A stretch of 39,534 nt of DNA from Phycisphaeraceae bacterium (GCA_019634195.1 JAHQVV010000162.1:1-39534), one strand, 5' to 3'; counted from the stretch's first letter, positions 6,208 through 15,389 are shown. Program-made: numbers and translations. The notes: a model not told the origin generated them from the letters alone.

Positions 6208-8712
6208 ATGTTCGGGCGGATTGATCATCTGGGGGGCGAGCGGTCTAAGCGGGCTGGGTGGACCTGGCTGTCACGCCTGGCGGTGGCGTGGATCGTCGGG
6301 ATCGTCCTGGCGGCGCAGTGGCCAAACCGGTGGGTGCTGTTTGCGGGCGCGCTGGCTGCTTTGTCGGCGTCGGTGTGGTTGATGTTCCGCCGGTGTGGCC
6401 GCGCGGCGTACGCGGCCGGGCTGGTTGCCTTGGCGTTGGTCGGCGGCGCGTGGTTTATCGTTCAACGGGACTATGTGCCGGCCGACCACGTCTCGCGTTT
6501 CGTCCATGAAGAGCCCGCGATCGCCGGCCTGCGCGGAACAGTTGCGAGTATCCCGCGCGAGGTCAAGCCCGACCAGGGAACGTTCGGCGCGTTTAGCTTC
6601 GAGAAGCCCGGCACGCTGTTCGAGTTGGAGATCGAGGCGGCCGATGCGGGCGGGGGTTTTGAACCGGCCAGCGGCAGCATGCTGGTTCGGCTCAAGCGGC
6701 ACGACCACCGCCCGGTGTTGGGCCAGCGGATCGAGGTGCTGGGCTGGATGAGCGCGATCGGCCCGACGCAGAACCCCGGCGAGTTCGACTACCGGGCCTA
6801 CCTGCAGCGGCAGGGCATCAGCGGACGCATCTCGCTGATGGGCCGAGGCAACTGGCGGGCGCTTGGGCCGCCGCCACGCTGGGCGTTTACGGGGCTTCGC
6901 CGGGTGATCGGCGACGCTTCGGCGCGGTCGCTTCGGCTGGGTATGCCCGAAGACGAAGCGCAGCAAGCGCTGCTCGATGCGCTGTTGCTTGGCCGACGCA
7001 CCGGCGAGATGCAGGAACTGAGCGACTCGTTCCGCGCGGTCGGTCTCAGCCACGTGCTTTCGATCAGCGGGGCGCATCTCGGCATCCTGTTGTTCCTGGT
7101 CTGGGCGCTCGGTCGGCTGATGATCGGTCGGCCCAGCGTCGTTACGGCGTTTGTGCTTGCCGTGCTCGTGCTGTTCCTGCTCGCGGTCCCATGGCGGACG
7201 CCTATCATCCGCGCCGCGATCATGGCGGCGGTGTTCTGCTTCGGCTACGGGTTCGGGCGTCGGCTCACGGGTGTCCAGGTCCTCTCGGTCGCGACGCTCA
7301 TCGTGCTGATCTGGAAGCCGACCGAGTTGTTCTCCGCCGGGTTTCAGCTCAGCTTCGGCGTGGTCGGCGCGATCCTGCTGTTCGGCGGTCCGGTGTCGCG
7401 GCGGGTGATGCCCGAGCCGGAGGTCAAGATCATCCACCCCTCGGCCTGGGATCTGCTGATGCGTTGGCTGGTGGATTTCTTCGCGGTCAGCCTGGTCGCG
7501 TTCGCGGTGGCGCTGCCGATGGTGATGTTCCACTTCCAGCTGATCAGCCCGCTGGCGGTGCTGCTGTCGATGCTCGCGCTGCCGGTGCTGACCGCGGTGC
7601 TGGCGGTGGGGTACCTGAAGATGTTGGTGGGTTTGGTCTCGCCTGCGGCGGGGTCGCTGCTGTCGGTGCCGATGGCGTGGGTGGGCGACTCGTTGTCGGC
7701 GCTCGTTGTCCAGGCCCAGCGATGGCCGGGCTCGAGCTTCACGTTGCCAACGCAGCCCTCGATCGCGTGGACGCTGTCGTGCTCCGCATTGGTCGTCGCG
7801 TTGCTCAGCGGCCTGTTCGGTAAGCAGAGGATCGCGCTGATTTTATGCACCTTGCTGGTGTGCGGCTGGGGCTGGCTTGAACAACGCCCCCGATCGGTCA
7901 TGGATGGCTATGGCCGCCCGGCACTGGTGCTCAACATGTTCGCGGTCGGCGACGGCTCGTGCTTCCTGATCCGCAGCGGCGACGAGACACTCATGTTCGA
8001 CTGCGGCTCGCAGGGCTACTGGCGGATCGGGCGGCGGAGCATCGTGCCCGCGCTCAATGCGCTTTCGGTGCCGCGCATCGACACGCTGATGCTTTCGCAC
8101 GCGGATCTGGACCATTTTGTTGGTGTGCTGGATGTGCTCGACGCGGTCGCGGTGGGGCGGGTGCTGGTGTCCCCGGACGTGCTGCGTGAGGCCGAGGCGA
8201 ATCCACGCGGCGCGGCGGCCTACCTTGTCCAATCGATCCGCGAGCGCGGCTACGAGCCCGTGCCTGTCGAGCAGGGGTGGTCCATGACGATGGGTGACGC
8301 GACGCTTGAGCTGCTCTGGCCCGCGCCGGGCTACGTGTCAGAGAAGAACAACAACAACTCGCTCGTGCTGGCGATCGAATCGGCGGGCCGACGCGTGCTG
8401 CTCAACGGCGACATCCAGGACGACGCGATCCGCCAGCTCCTCGGCTCGGGCGCATTACTCAAAGCCGACGTTACCGACCTGGCCCACCACGGCAGCTTCG
8501 TCGACGCGTCCCCGGATTGGCTTGAAGCGGTCGGCCCGGGCGTGGTCCTGCAATCCGCGGGCCCGCGGCGTGATGATGAAGACCGCTGGGCGGTGCCGCT
8601 CAAGCAGGCCGGCATTCGGCGCATGCGGACAACGGACCACGGCATGGTCGAGCTCCGTATCACTTCAGGCGGCAAGCTGATGTGGTCCACCCACCGCGCG
8701 ACAGTGTACTGA
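6208..8712 (+). CDS. comEC: ComEC/Rec2 family DNA-uptake channel protein
   Basis: The 834-residue membrane protein has the three ComEC parts. The N-terminus carries membrane helices and a DUF4131-like soluble region with the 'NPGEFDYRAYLQRQGISGRI' signature. The Competence domain has many helices, starting near residue 286 with the hallmark LSISGAHLGILL. The C-terminus is a metallo-beta-lactamase-like domain with MFAVGDGSCFLIRSG, LSHADLDHF (H631-H636) and DLAHHGSF. ComEC forms the inner-membrane channel for single-stranded DNA in natural transformation, and the lactamase-like domain may degrade the other strand. ATG at 6208 is chosen; a GTG at 6169 would add 13 residues. It is full length, so competence is possible, but no other com genes are visible here. 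It stops 10 bases before the convergent anti-sigma gene. Confidence 0.93.
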   Translation: MFGRIDHLGGERSKRAGWTWLSRLAVAWIVGIVLAAQWPNRWVLFAGALAALSASVWLMFRRCGRAAYAAGLVALALVGGAWFIVQRDYVPADHVSRFVHEEPAIAGLRGTVASIPREVKPDQGTFGAFSFEKPGTLFELEIEAADAGGGFEPASGSMLVRLKRHDHRPVLGQRIEVLGWMSAIGPTQNPGEFDYRAYLQRQGISGRISLMGRGNWRALGPPPRWAFTGLRRVIGDASARSLRLGMPEDEAQQALLDALLLGRRTGEMQELSDSFRAVGLSHVLSISGAHLGILLFLVWALGRLMIGRPSVVTAFVLAVLVLFLLAVPWRTPIIRAAIMAAVFCFGYGFGRRLTGVQVLSVATLIVLIWKPTELFSAGFQLSFGVVGAILLFGGPVSRRVMPEPEVKIIHPSAWDLLMRWLVDFFAVSLVAFAVALPMVMFHFQLISPLAVLLSMLALPVLTAVLAVGYLKMLVGLVSPAAGSLLSVPMAWVGDSLSALVVQAQRWPGSSFTLPTQPSIAWTLSCSALVVALLSGLFGKQRIALILCTLLVCGWGWLEQRPRSVMDGYGRPALVLNMFAVGDGSCFLIRSGDETLMFDCGSQGYWRIGRRSIVPALNALSVPRIDTLMLSHADLDHFVGVLDVLDAVAVGRVLVSPDVLREAEANPRGAAAYLVQSIRERGYEPVPVEQGWSMTMGDATLELLWPAPGYVSEKNNNNSLVLAIESAGRRVLLNGDIQDDAIRQLLGSGALLKADVTDLAHHGSFVDASPDWLEAVGPGVVLQSAGPRRDDEDRWAVPLKQAGIRRMRTTDHGMVELRITSGGKLMWSTHRATVY

Positions 8713-8722
8713 CCGGTAGCCG

Positions 8723-10570
8723 CTACTCGGCGGGCTCAGTCGGCTGGGCTTGGGCAGGCGCTTCTGCTTCGGCGGGCTGGTCTTCGAGGGGTTCGGTTTC
8801 CACACTCGGCTCGGCCTCGGCTGTGGTGCCGTTGCTGCGGTTGGCGTACTCGTTTTGCTGACGCATGCGCAGCGTGTTGACCTTCTCCGGTTCGGCACGC
8901 TGGATCATCACCGGCACGAGTTTGGTCGGCCGGTCCGCCTGGCCTTGACGCCAGGACAGCAGCAGCGGTGTCGTATCTGCCAAGGGCAGGTGGGCGCTGA
9001 GCCAGTTGCCGCGCGACGGGTCGATGTGCCGGCTGAGGCGTTGCGCTCCGTTGTTGTCTGCGTCTTCATTCAAGGTATCGCCGAATTCTGCGTCTTCATC
9101 GCCGGCATCTTCTGCTGGTGTCAACGCACGCGCTGCTTCCGACTCGCTCGTTGCTTGATCGGCTTCGATCAACTCGGGTTGCGGCTCAGGGCTGGTGTCG
9201 CTTTCGGCCGGCTTGGGTGCCTGGGTGGCTGGGGGCTCAACATTGGCGAGGGGCTGTTCTTTTTGGGTGTACCCGCCTTGCTGCTGGTTCAGCAGGTTGT
9301 AGGCGTTGCGCGTGTTCGCGTACGCCGAGCCGAGGTCCGGCGAGCGTAGTTGGATCGCCTGCTGTTCGACGAATGCGCCGCTTTCGAACGCCTTCTCTTG
9401 GGTATCAGGTGTCGCCGTGTCGTCGGTGACAGCAGCCTGTCCCAGATCTGGGACACGGTGGCGGTACGCATCCTCGGGCAGGTCTTCGACCAGCGCGGCT
9501 TGGTTCGAGAAAAGCGATCCCTTGTCCACCCGCTTGGGATCAAGGGTCACGTTGTTGTTCAGGCTCTGCACGAGCGTGTCGAGCTGCTCCTCGTTGATGA
9601 GCAGCGCGTAGTCCGCGTAAGACTCGTCGGTATCCGCGGGGGTATTACTGGCGACGAGTCCTGGATCGGGTGCGGCCTGCGGCTTGCGCGGCTGTGCGGG
9701 GTTCGCCTGTTGGTCGGGCTGGACGACCGGGATCCCGTTGTCCACGCAGAAGTCAAGGAGCTGCTCGAGGCTGACCTCGGGCGACTCGGACAGCAGCACC
9801 AGTTGTTGCCGGGGCTGGATGACGCTGATCGCGGCGGTCGAGCCGAAGGCGAAGGATTCGATCGGCTGATCGCCGGCACCGCCCTCACCGATGCGTGCTG
9901 CCAGGCCCGTGCCGGGCGTGCTGTCTGGAAAGAGGGCTCTTTCGCCTCTGTCTGCGAACGCTTCTTCGATGCCGCTGGCAAGCTCGGCGCCGGCGGGGTC
10001 GGCCGGCGGCGTCGTGATACCGGGGGTCGGCAAGCCGCTGGTACCGTCGGGTTGATCCAGCGCGGCGACGCCTTCCGGACGATCAAAATCGCCAGCCGCT
10101 TCATCCGCGTCCGCGGTCTCGGCAGTCTCTTCCTCGGCATCGGCACCGGTGTTGTCCGCGAACTCATTGGCGGTTTGCTGGAGTGTGTCGTCTAAGGTGA
10201 TCACTAGGATCCCCGCCGCCAAGGCGACCGACGCCGCCAGGCCCGTGAGCCCGACTACCCGGCCCCAGCTGATGCTGCGCGTTGGTTCCCCGGCCATGGC
10301 ACGCGAGATCGGGATCGGTGTCGTGTCATCGACCGGTTCATCCAGCAGCATCCGGCGCTCGAGCGTCTGCGTCACGTCGTGCACCAGGTCGCCAGGTGCC
10401 TCGGCATGGGGCAGCGAGCGCAGCGCCGCGCGGTCCCTGCCCATCTCTTCGAGCAGCGCCGCGAGCTGCGGGTCTTCCGCAAGCATCGCGTCGAGCTGCG
10501 CGCGGCGGTCCGCGTCGAGCTCGCCCTCGAGGTAGTCCAGCAGCAGGTCTTGGTCGTAACGGTCAAGCAT
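8723..10570 (-). CDS. Anti-sigma factor-like membrane protein with a long extracytoplasmic region
   Basis: The 615-residue product starts with a cytoplasmic anti-sigma-like helical region (LLLDYLEGELDADRRAQLDA, then LAEDPQLAALLEEM). This resembles the ASD fold but lacks the His-x3-Cys-x2-Cys zinc motif. One membrane helix follows (about 104-126). The remaining 490 residues are acidic, low complexity (runs of A/E/D/P/Q) and interspersed with short ordered pieces such as 'QQLVLLSESPEVSLEQLLDF' and 'YADYALLINEEQLDTLVQSL'. It lies 61 bases downstream of an ECF sigma gene, so it very likely holds that sigma factor inactive at the membrane and senses an envelope signal. The identity of the signal cannot be read from sequence. 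Confidence 0.8.
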   Translation of the reverse strand: MLDRYDQDLLLDYLEGELDADRRAQLDAMLAEDPQLAALLEEMGRDRAALRSLPHAEAPGDLVHDVTQTLERRMLLDEPVDDTTPIPISRAMAGEPTRSISWGRVVGLTGLAASVALAAGILVITLDDTLQQTANEFADNTGADAEEETAETADADEAAGDFDRPEGVAALDQPDGTSGLPTPGITTPPADPAGAELASGIEEAFADRGERALFPDSTPGTGLAARIGEGGAGDQPIESFAFGSTAAISVIQPRQQLVLLSESPEVSLEQLLDFCVDNGIPVVQPDQQANPAQPRKPQAAPDPGLVASNTPADTDESYADYALLINEEQLDTLVQSLNNNVTLDPKRVDKGSLFSNQAALVEDLPEDAYRHRVPDLGQAAVTDDTATPDTQEKAFESGAFVEQQAIQLRSPDLGSAYANTRNAYNLLNQQQGGYTQKEQPLANVEPPATQAPKPAESDTSPEPQPELIEADQATSESEAARALTPAEDAGDEDAEFGDTLNEDADNNGAQRLSRHIDPSRGNWLSAHLPLADTTPLLLSWRQGQADRPTKLVPVMIQRAEPEKVNTLRMRQQNEYANRSNGTTAEAEPSVETEPLEDQPAEAEAPAQAQPTEPAE

Positions 10571-10631
10571 GGTGTTCTATGGTCGTATCGGACGGATCCG
10601 GTTTAGGTCTGACGTTCAATCTTAGGCCGCG

Positions 10632-11237
10632 TTAATTCGCTGCCGCCGGCGCGATCTTCTGCATCTCCTGGCGTAACGCGAGCCGGGCCCGGAACAGCCG
10701 GCTCTTCACGGTGCCGACCTTGATCTCCAGCGTCTCGGCGATCTGCTGGTAGTCCATCTCCTCGAGGTCGCGCAGGACCAGCACGGCACGAAAATCTGTG
10801 TCCAGCCGATCAATCGCGGAGAGCAGTTGGTCGATCATCTCACCCTCTTGGACGCGCTGCTCGGGCCCGGGTTCCCGGTGGTCCTCAAGGACTTTCCGCA
10901 AAGAACTGGCCTGATCATTGTCTGGGTGGGTTGTGCGGGTTGAATCGAGCGAGGCGTGGTCCCGCAGCTTCCGCCGGCGGAGGCGGGTGATCGCCTGGTT
11001 CATGACGATGCGGGTCATCCAGGTCGTGATCTGGGCCTCGCTGCGGAACGTGTCGATGTGCTGGACGATCTTGAGCATCGCGTCCTGCGTCACCTCGGCG
11101 GCGTCGTCGCGGTTGCTGACCATCCTCAGGGCGATCGAGAACAGCCGGTTCTGATGCATCTCGAGCAACTGCCCCAAGGCGGCACGGTCACCGTCCCTGA
11201 CCTGTTCGATCAGCAATGTATCGCTCGGCTGGTTCAT
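10632..11237 (-). CDS. ECF-type RNA polymerase sigma factor
   Basis: The 201-residue protein has sigma-70 region 2 ('[20 protein letters not shown]', [20 protein letters not shown], '[19 protein letters not shown]'). A charged linker follows, then region 4 ('[23 protein letters not shown]', [19 protein letters not shown]). The arrangement with the anti-sigma-like membrane protein downstream suggests a signal-responsive regulon, probably autoregulated from a promoter in the 140-180 bases shared with divergent purB. ATG at 11237 (MNQPSDTLL) follows an AAGGGG stretch; an in-frame TTG at 11246 would add three residues. Confidence 0.93.
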   Translation of the reverse strand: MNQPSDTLLIEQVRDGDRAALGQLLEMHQNRLFSIALRMVSNRDDAAEVTQDAMLKIVQHIDTFRSEAQITTWMTRIVMNQAITRLRRRKLRDHASLDSTRTTHPDNDQASSLRKVLEDHREPGPEQRVQEGEMIDQLLSAIDRLDTDFRAVLVLRDLEEMDYQQIAETLEIKVGTVKSRLFRARLALRQEMQKIAPAAAN

Positions 11238-11419
11238 CTCACGCAAACCCCTTCTTGCGGCCCTCCGTGACCACGCTTAACCATCGCTACGGCCGGGTAT
11301 TGCGGGGGGTTCACCCCAGTCCCATCGGCATCCGTGCCTGTCCACCGTATCGGCGTTGCTCCGCGACCAAGTGTACCATGACTGTTCCCCACGAATCGCA
11401 GCAAACGACGACCCCCGCT

Positions 11420-12856
11420 ATGCCCGACGACAGCACCTACCAGTCCCCCCTCGCCAGCCGAAACGCCTCCCCTGCGATGCAGCGGATCTGGTCGCCACGA
11501 TTCAAGTTCACCACCTGGCGCAGGCTCTGGCTCGCCCTGGCCGAGAGCGAGCAGCAACTCGGTCTATCGATCACAGACGAGCAACTCGGCCAGATGCGCG
11601 AGCACCTCGATGACATCGACTACGACGCCGCAGCGGGCTACGAGAAGAAGCTCCGCCACGATGTCATGGCCCACGTGCACACGTTCGGTGACGCCGCGCC
11701 CAAGGCCATGCCCATCATTCACCTGGGTGCAACAAGCCAGTTCGTGGTCTGCAACTCCGAGCTCATCATGCTCCGCGAGGCACTGACGCTCGTGGCCAAT
11801 AAGCTCGCGACCGTCATCGATCGCCTGGGCAAGTTTGCCAAGCAATACCGTGGCATGCCCGCGCTGGGGTTCACCCACTACCAGCCCGCCCAGCCCACGA
11901 CCGTCGGCAAACGCGCGACGCTTTGGGCACAAGAGCTCGCCATGGCCCTCGAAGAGATCGAGCACCGCCTGAGCACCCTCCGCTTCCGCGGCGTCAAGGG
12001 CACGACCGGCACGCAGGCCTCCTTCCTCGCGCTTTTTGACGGCGGCCACGCCAAGGTCGATCAGCTTGACGAACTCGTCACCGAAAAGATGGGCTGGGAT
12101 AAAGACAAACGCTTCGCGGTGACGGGGCAGACCTACCCGCGCCTGCTCGACGCGATGGTCGGATCGAGCCTGGGCACCGCCGCTGCGGCGCTGATGAAGA
12201 TGGCGACGGACATCCGCCTGCTTTCTAACCGCATGGAGATGGATGAGCCCTTTGAAAAGAAACAGATCGGCTCCAGCGCGATGCCTTACAAGCGCAACCC
12301 GATGCGCTGCGAGCGGATGTGCGGCCTGTCCCGCTTCGTGATCTCGCTGGTTCAGGCGCCCTATACCACCGCCGCCGAGCAGTGGATGGAGCGGACGCTG
12401 GACGACTCGTCCTGCCGACGCCTGACGCTGCCCGAGCCGTTCCTCGCGCTCGACGGCGTCCTCGACATCGCCATCAACGTGACCTCGGGCCTGGTCGTCT
12501 ACGACAAGATGGTCGAGGCGAACCTCGCCAAGTACCTGCCCTTCATGGCCACCGAGAACATCATGATGGCGGCGGTCCAGCAGGGCGGCGACCGCCAAGA
12601 ACTGCACGAAGTCATCCGCAAGCACGCGATCGAGGTCGCGACCAACGTCAAAGAACACGGCGCAGACAACGACCTGCTCGATCGCCTCGGTAATGAGTCG
12701 GGCTTCAAAGGCATCGATCTATCCGACGTTCTCGACGCGACCAAGTACGTCGGCCGATCCCCCGAGCAGGTCGACGCGTTTATCGCCGAGGTTGTCGAGC
12801 CGATACGCGATCGCTACGGCGAGGCGTTAGCCTATGATCCAACATTGAAGGTTTGA
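11420..12856 (+). CDS. purB: Adenylosuccinate lyase
   Basis: PurB catalyses two beta-eliminations in purine synthesis: SAICAR to AICAR and adenylosuccinate to AMP, each releasing fumarate. The 478-residue product carries the family hallmarks: [49 protein letters not shown] with the catalytic His, and the mobile signature loop [15 protein letters not shown] with the catalytic Ser. The C-terminal helical domain is intact. Its form ([14 protein letters not shown]-like '[15 protein letters not shown]') is closer to the eukaryote-like/AMP-type lyases than to E. coli PurB. ATG at 11420 begins next to the conserved region; ATG at 11378 would add 14 polar residues, and neither has a clear ribosome site. 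The gene is divergent from the sigma factor gene. Confidence 0.95.
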   Translation: MPDDSTYQSPLASRNASPAMQRIWSPRFKFTTWRRLWLALAESEQQLGLSITDEQLGQMREHLDDIDYDAAAGYEKKLRHDVMAHVHTFGDAAPKAMPIIHLGATSQFVVCNSELIMLREALTLVANKLATVIDRLGKFAKQYRGMPALGFTHYQPAQPTTVGKRATLWAQELAMALEEIEHRLSTLRFRGVKGTTGTQASFLALFDGGHAKVDQLDELVTEKMGWDKDKRFAVTGQTYPRLLDAMVGSSLGTAAAALMKMATDIRLLSNRMEMDEPFEKKQIGSSAMPYKRNPMRCERMCGLSRFVISLVQAPYTTAAEQWMERTLDDSSCRRLTLPEPFLALDGVLDIAINVTSGLVVYDKMVEANLAKYLPFMATENIMMAAVQQGGDRQELHEVIRKHAIEVATNVKEHGADNDLLDRLGNESGFKGIDLSDVLDATKYVGRSPEQVDAFIAEVVEPIRDRYGEALAYDPTLKV

Positions 12857-12866
12857 ATCTGACATG

Positions 12867-12914
12867 TGTAGCGGGTGACGCGAAGCGTCCCGTGCCAAAC
12901 CACTGAAGCCATCA
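12867..12914. repeat. TTAGCG-type hairpin repeat, copy A (intergenic)
   Basis: After the purB stop lies a unit starting TAGCGGG. It forms a GACGC-GAA-GCGTC hairpin closed by outer CGG/CCG pairs, then GTGCC. The 34 bases 12869-12902 match 15058-15091 inside lipB at 30 positions by eye, and a looser match extends to CCATCA at the right end of both. The same TTAGCG start and GTGCC end occur around the hairpin at 36936. Confidence 0.75.
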
Positions 12915-12929
12915 CGTAAAGACAACGCT

Positions 12930-13619
12930 ATGAAATTGATCACCCACACCATCGCACTCGCCTGTATTGCCTGCCTGCTCACCGCCTGCAGCGAATCGAC
13001 ATCCGACGAGGTCCTGCCCGAGGGCGCCGCGCCCAACGACCCGCCCGCCGATCGCGAGGTCGATCCAAGCCCACAGCCCGAACCTGAAGTTCAGGCCCCC
13101 GAGCCACAGCCCGAGCCCGAGGCGACCACGCTGCCGCCGTTGCCCCTACCCCTGCCCGAAGGCGACGCCGAGCGCAGCATAGCGCCCGGCATCACCTACG
13201 TCCTGCCCGAAGGCTGGACCGTCGGCCCGGCCCGGCAGATGCGTCTGCTCACGCTGATCCCGCCCGACGCAGACGGCGCGGACCTGGCCATCTCCAAGTG
13301 GCCCGGCGACGTCGGCGGGTTTGCCAGCAACGTCCAACGCTGGGTCCGGCAGGCTGGCCTGCCTCCGATCCCCGGGCTCATGACCGCCGCCGCTTCAGAC
13401 TTTGAGAAGTTCATTGTCGGTGACACGACCGCGACCTGGATCCCACTCATGAACGAAGGCACGAACGTCGCGATCCTCGCGGTGTGGGTCCCGCGTGGCG
13501 AGTCGCCAGAGAACCCCACGGAGACCTGGACGTTCAAGCTGACCTGCAAGGCCGACCAAGTGCAACAAATCGCCCCGGCGGTCCGCGCGTTCTGTGAGTC
13601 GGTCAAGTTTGAAAATTGA
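12930..13619 (+). CDS. Putative lipoprotein with Pro/Glu-rich linker, unknown function
   Basis: The 229-residue protein starts with a lipoprotein signal (MKLITHTIALACIACLLTAC, lipobox LTAC) and a linker of about 55 residues made of P, E and Q. A folded domain of about 150 residues follows ('ITYVLPEGWTVGPARQMRLLTLIPP' and 'FASNVQRWVRQAGLPPIPGL', ending VRAFCESVKFEN). The linker should let the domain reach away from the membrane anchor. The domain has the look of small planctomycete 'predicted lipoprotein' families with a PsbP/PEGA-like sandwich, but I cannot name it with confidence. It stands alone between two palindromic repeats and is convergent with lpxA. Confidence 0.75.
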   Translation: MKLITHTIALACIACLLTACSESTSDEVLPEGAAPNDPPADREVDPSPQPEPEVQAPEPQPEPEATTLPPLPLPLPEGDAERSIAPGITYVLPEGWTVGPARQMRLLTLIPPDADGADLAISKWPGDVGGFASNVQRWVRQAGLPPIPGLMTAAASDFEKFIVGDTTATWIPLMNEGTNVAILAVWVPRGESPENPTETWTFKLTCKADQVQQIAPAVRAFCESVKFEN

Positions 13620-13624
13620 TCGGT

Positions 13625-13714
13625 AGGACAGGCATTCCTGCTTGTCATCAGACCGAAAGGCCGCATCACGAGCCGGATCGGTTTCGCCGACTGACAGGCA
13701 AGAATGCCTGTCCT
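13625..13714. repeat. 90-bp palindromic element (AGGACAGGCATTC ends)
   Basis: The left arm (13625-13647, starting AGGACAGGCATTCCTGC) and the right arm (13692-13714, ending GAATGCCTGTCCT) are 23-base inverted copies with two mismatches. Each arm contains GGCATTC. They enclose about 44 bases. It lies between the stops of two convergent genes and ends two bases before the lpxA stop codon (13717). It may act as a bidirectional terminator or be a mobile palindromic repeat. I recall similar 'acaggcattcctgcctgt' repeats in planctomycete genomes. Confidence 0.8.
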
Positions 13715-13716
13715 GC

Positions 13717-14559
13717 TTAGTTATCACCACCGCCGTTGCTCTGATAGAAGTCGGGCTTGAGCCACGGGCGGTGCTTGAAGGACTCGCCGTAGCCGGTGAC
13801 GCCGCGTTGAGACTCGCGGATGAAGTTGACGAACTCGGAGACGAGCGGGTCGTCGAGTTGTTCGTCGATCATCGCTAGCGCCTTCGTGCCCGGGATGCCC
13901 CGCCGGTAGTAGAGGTTGAACGCTTCGCGGAGCGGCTTGATGTGCTCGCGCAGGCCCGCTCGGCGTAGGCCGATGAGGTTCAGGGCCGACACCTGCTTGG
14001 TGTGGTGGACCATGCAGAAGGGGGGCAGGTCGGCGGTGATGCCCTCCGCGCCGCCGAGCATGGAGAGCCGGCCGATCCGGCAGAACTGCTGGACGCCGCA
14101 ATTGCCGCCGAGGATGACGCGGTCGCCTACCTCGCAGTGCCCGCCGAGCAGGGCGGAGTTGGCGAACATGCAGTCGTTGCCGACGATGCAGTCGTGGGCG
14201 AGGTGGCTGGCGGCCATGAGGTAGTTGCGGTCGCCTAGGGTGGTCGGGCGCTCGTCGCGGGAGGCGCGGTGGATGGAGACACCCTCGCGGAGCATGTTGC
14301 CCTCGCCGATGACGGTGCCCAAGCCGGGCTTGTCGGGGTCGGCCTTCCAGTCCTGCGGCTCCAGGCCGATGGTGACCATGGGGTAGATCGTGTTGTTCGG
14401 GCCGATGGTCAGCGGGCCCTTGAGGTAGGCCTGTGCGATCAGCCGGGTGCCAGCACCGATCGTGACGGGCCCCTCGATGACGCACTGCGGGCCAACGACA
14501 ACATCGTCAGCGAGCTTGGCCTGATCATCAACGGTAGCGGTGCGGTGGATTTGCGGCAT
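13717..14559 (-). CDS. lpxA: Acyl-[ACP]--UDP-N-acetylglucosamine O-acyltransferase
   Basis: LpxA transfers a 3-hydroxyacyl chain from ACP to UDP-GlcNAc, the first step of lipid A synthesis, in the cytoplasm. The 280-residue sequence is a left-handed beta helix built on hexapeptide repeats (IGAGTRL, IGPNNT, IGEGNM, VGDRVILGGNC, IGRLSMLGG). It has the catalytic His in ASHLAHDCIVGND (E. coli H125 context). The helical C-terminal cap is typical ('SALNLIGLRRAGLREHIKPLREAF', then 'YYRRGIPGTKAL'). Its presence supports a lipid A outer membrane in this organism. lpxD, fabZ and lpxB are not adjacent, so the usual lpx cluster is dispersed. It is divergent from lipB with only 26 bases between starts. 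Confidence 0.96.
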   Translation of the reverse strand: MPQIHRTATVDDQAKLADDVVVGPQCVIEGPVTIGAGTRLIAQAYLKGPLTIGPNNTIYPMVTIGLEPQDWKADPDKPGLGTVIGEGNMLREGVSIHRASRDERPTTLGDRNYLMAASHLAHDCIVGNDCMFANSALLGGHCEVGDRVILGGNCGVQQFCRIGRLSMLGGAEGITADLPPFCMVHHTKQVSALNLIGLRRAGLREHIKPLREAFNLYYRRGIPGTKALAMIDEQLDDPLVSEFVNFIRESQRGVTGYGESFKHRPWLKPDFYQSNGGGDN

Positions 14560-14585
14560 AACGGGTCAAACGCGATGAGCCGCGT

Positions 14586-15389
14586 ATGATAAGTGAAACC
14601 ATCGGCAGACGCCCGCTCGTGACGCCAAACGTGAACCCCAAACCGCCCATCCAAGTCCAAGACCAAGGCCTCGTCCCTTACGAGCAGGCCCTGACGCTGC
14701 AGCGCAAACTCAACCAGGCTGTTATCGACGGCAACGCCGACCCCACCATCCTGCTCGTCGAGCACCCGCCGGTGATCACCCTGACCCGCCGCGCCGCGCC
14801 GAACCTGCTGGCCGACGACGCAACGCTCGCCAAACTCGGGGTCGCCACCGCCGAGACCGACCGCGGCGGGGACATCACGTACCACGGCCCGGGCCAGCTT
14901 GTCGCCTACCCCATCCTGAAACTCGCTGACTTCGGCCTGAACCTCTCCAGCTACATGCGATTGCTCGAGCGGGCGGTCATCGACACCGTCGCCACCTGGG
15001 GCATCACCGGCCACGCCGAGTACGGCGCGACGGGTGTGTGGGTGGGCCTCAACTGTTTAGCGGGAGACGCGCAGCGTCCCGTGCCGAATCATGTAGCAGT
15101 TCCATCAGCAAAAATCTGCGCCATGGGTGTCCGCATCCGCAAGAACACCACGATGCACGGCCTAGCCCTCAACGTCGTCCCCGACATGTCGCACTTCGAC
15201 CTGATCGTCCCCTGCGGCCTCGATGGCCGACCGGTGACGAGCATGAAACAACTGCTGGGCGATCAATGCCCAACCATGGCGCAAGTCAAAGACATCTTCA
15301 CACAGGCGATACGCAACGGCTTACAAAACACCGATCGATCAGCTTCGTGCACTAACGGATCGGCACCAAGAACGACCGCTGGCTCTTGA
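14586..15389 (+). CDS. lipB: Octanoyl-ACP:protein octanoyltransferase, with an in-frame repeat insertion
   Basis: LipB moves octanoyl groups from ACP to lipoyl domains, the first step of de novo lipoate attachment. Family motifs are present: LLVEHPPVITLTRR, GGDITYHGPGQLVAYPI, KICAMGVRIRKNTTMHGLAL with the conserved Lys (K176), and FDLIVPCGLDGRPVTSM with the catalytic Cys (C210). Between VWVG (ends residue 154) and AKICAMGV lies an extra stretch of about 20 residues (155-174), where ordinary LipB has a two- or three-residue link. This stretch is encoded by a copy of the TTAGCG hairpin repeat. The insertion sits in a surface loop before the catalytic Lys and keeps the frame, so the protein is probably functional. 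The last 38 bases overlap the convergent lipoprotein gene. Confidence 0.93.
   Translation: MISETIGRRPLVTPNVNPKPPIQVQDQGLVPYEQALTLQRKLNQAVIDGNADPTILLVEHPPVITLTRRAAPNLLADDATLAKLGVATAETDRGGDITYHGPGQLVAYPILKLADFGLNLSSYMRLLERAVIDTVATWGITGHAEYGATGVWVGLNCLAGDAQRPVPNHVAVPSAKICAMGVRIRKNTTMHGLALNVVPDMSHFDLIVPCGLDGRPVTSMKQLLGDQCPTMAQVKDIFTQAIRNGLQNTDRSASCTNGSAPRTTAGS
15055..15107. repeat. TTAGCG-type hairpin repeat, copy B (inside lipB coding sequence)
   Basis: The unit TTTAGCGGG, hairpin GACGC-GCA-GCGTC, then CCGTGCC matches the intergenic copy A after purB (30 of 34 bases over 15058-15091). It is read in frame as LAGDAQRPVPNH. The right end of the loose match (CCATCA, ending 15107) coincides with the end of the residues that are extra relative to typical LipB. 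Confidence 0.8.

Noticed and set aside
6271-7533. 420-codon minus-strand frame opposite comEC
   Set aside because: Arg/Gln/His/Pro-rich shadow; comEC on the other strand carries all family motifs.
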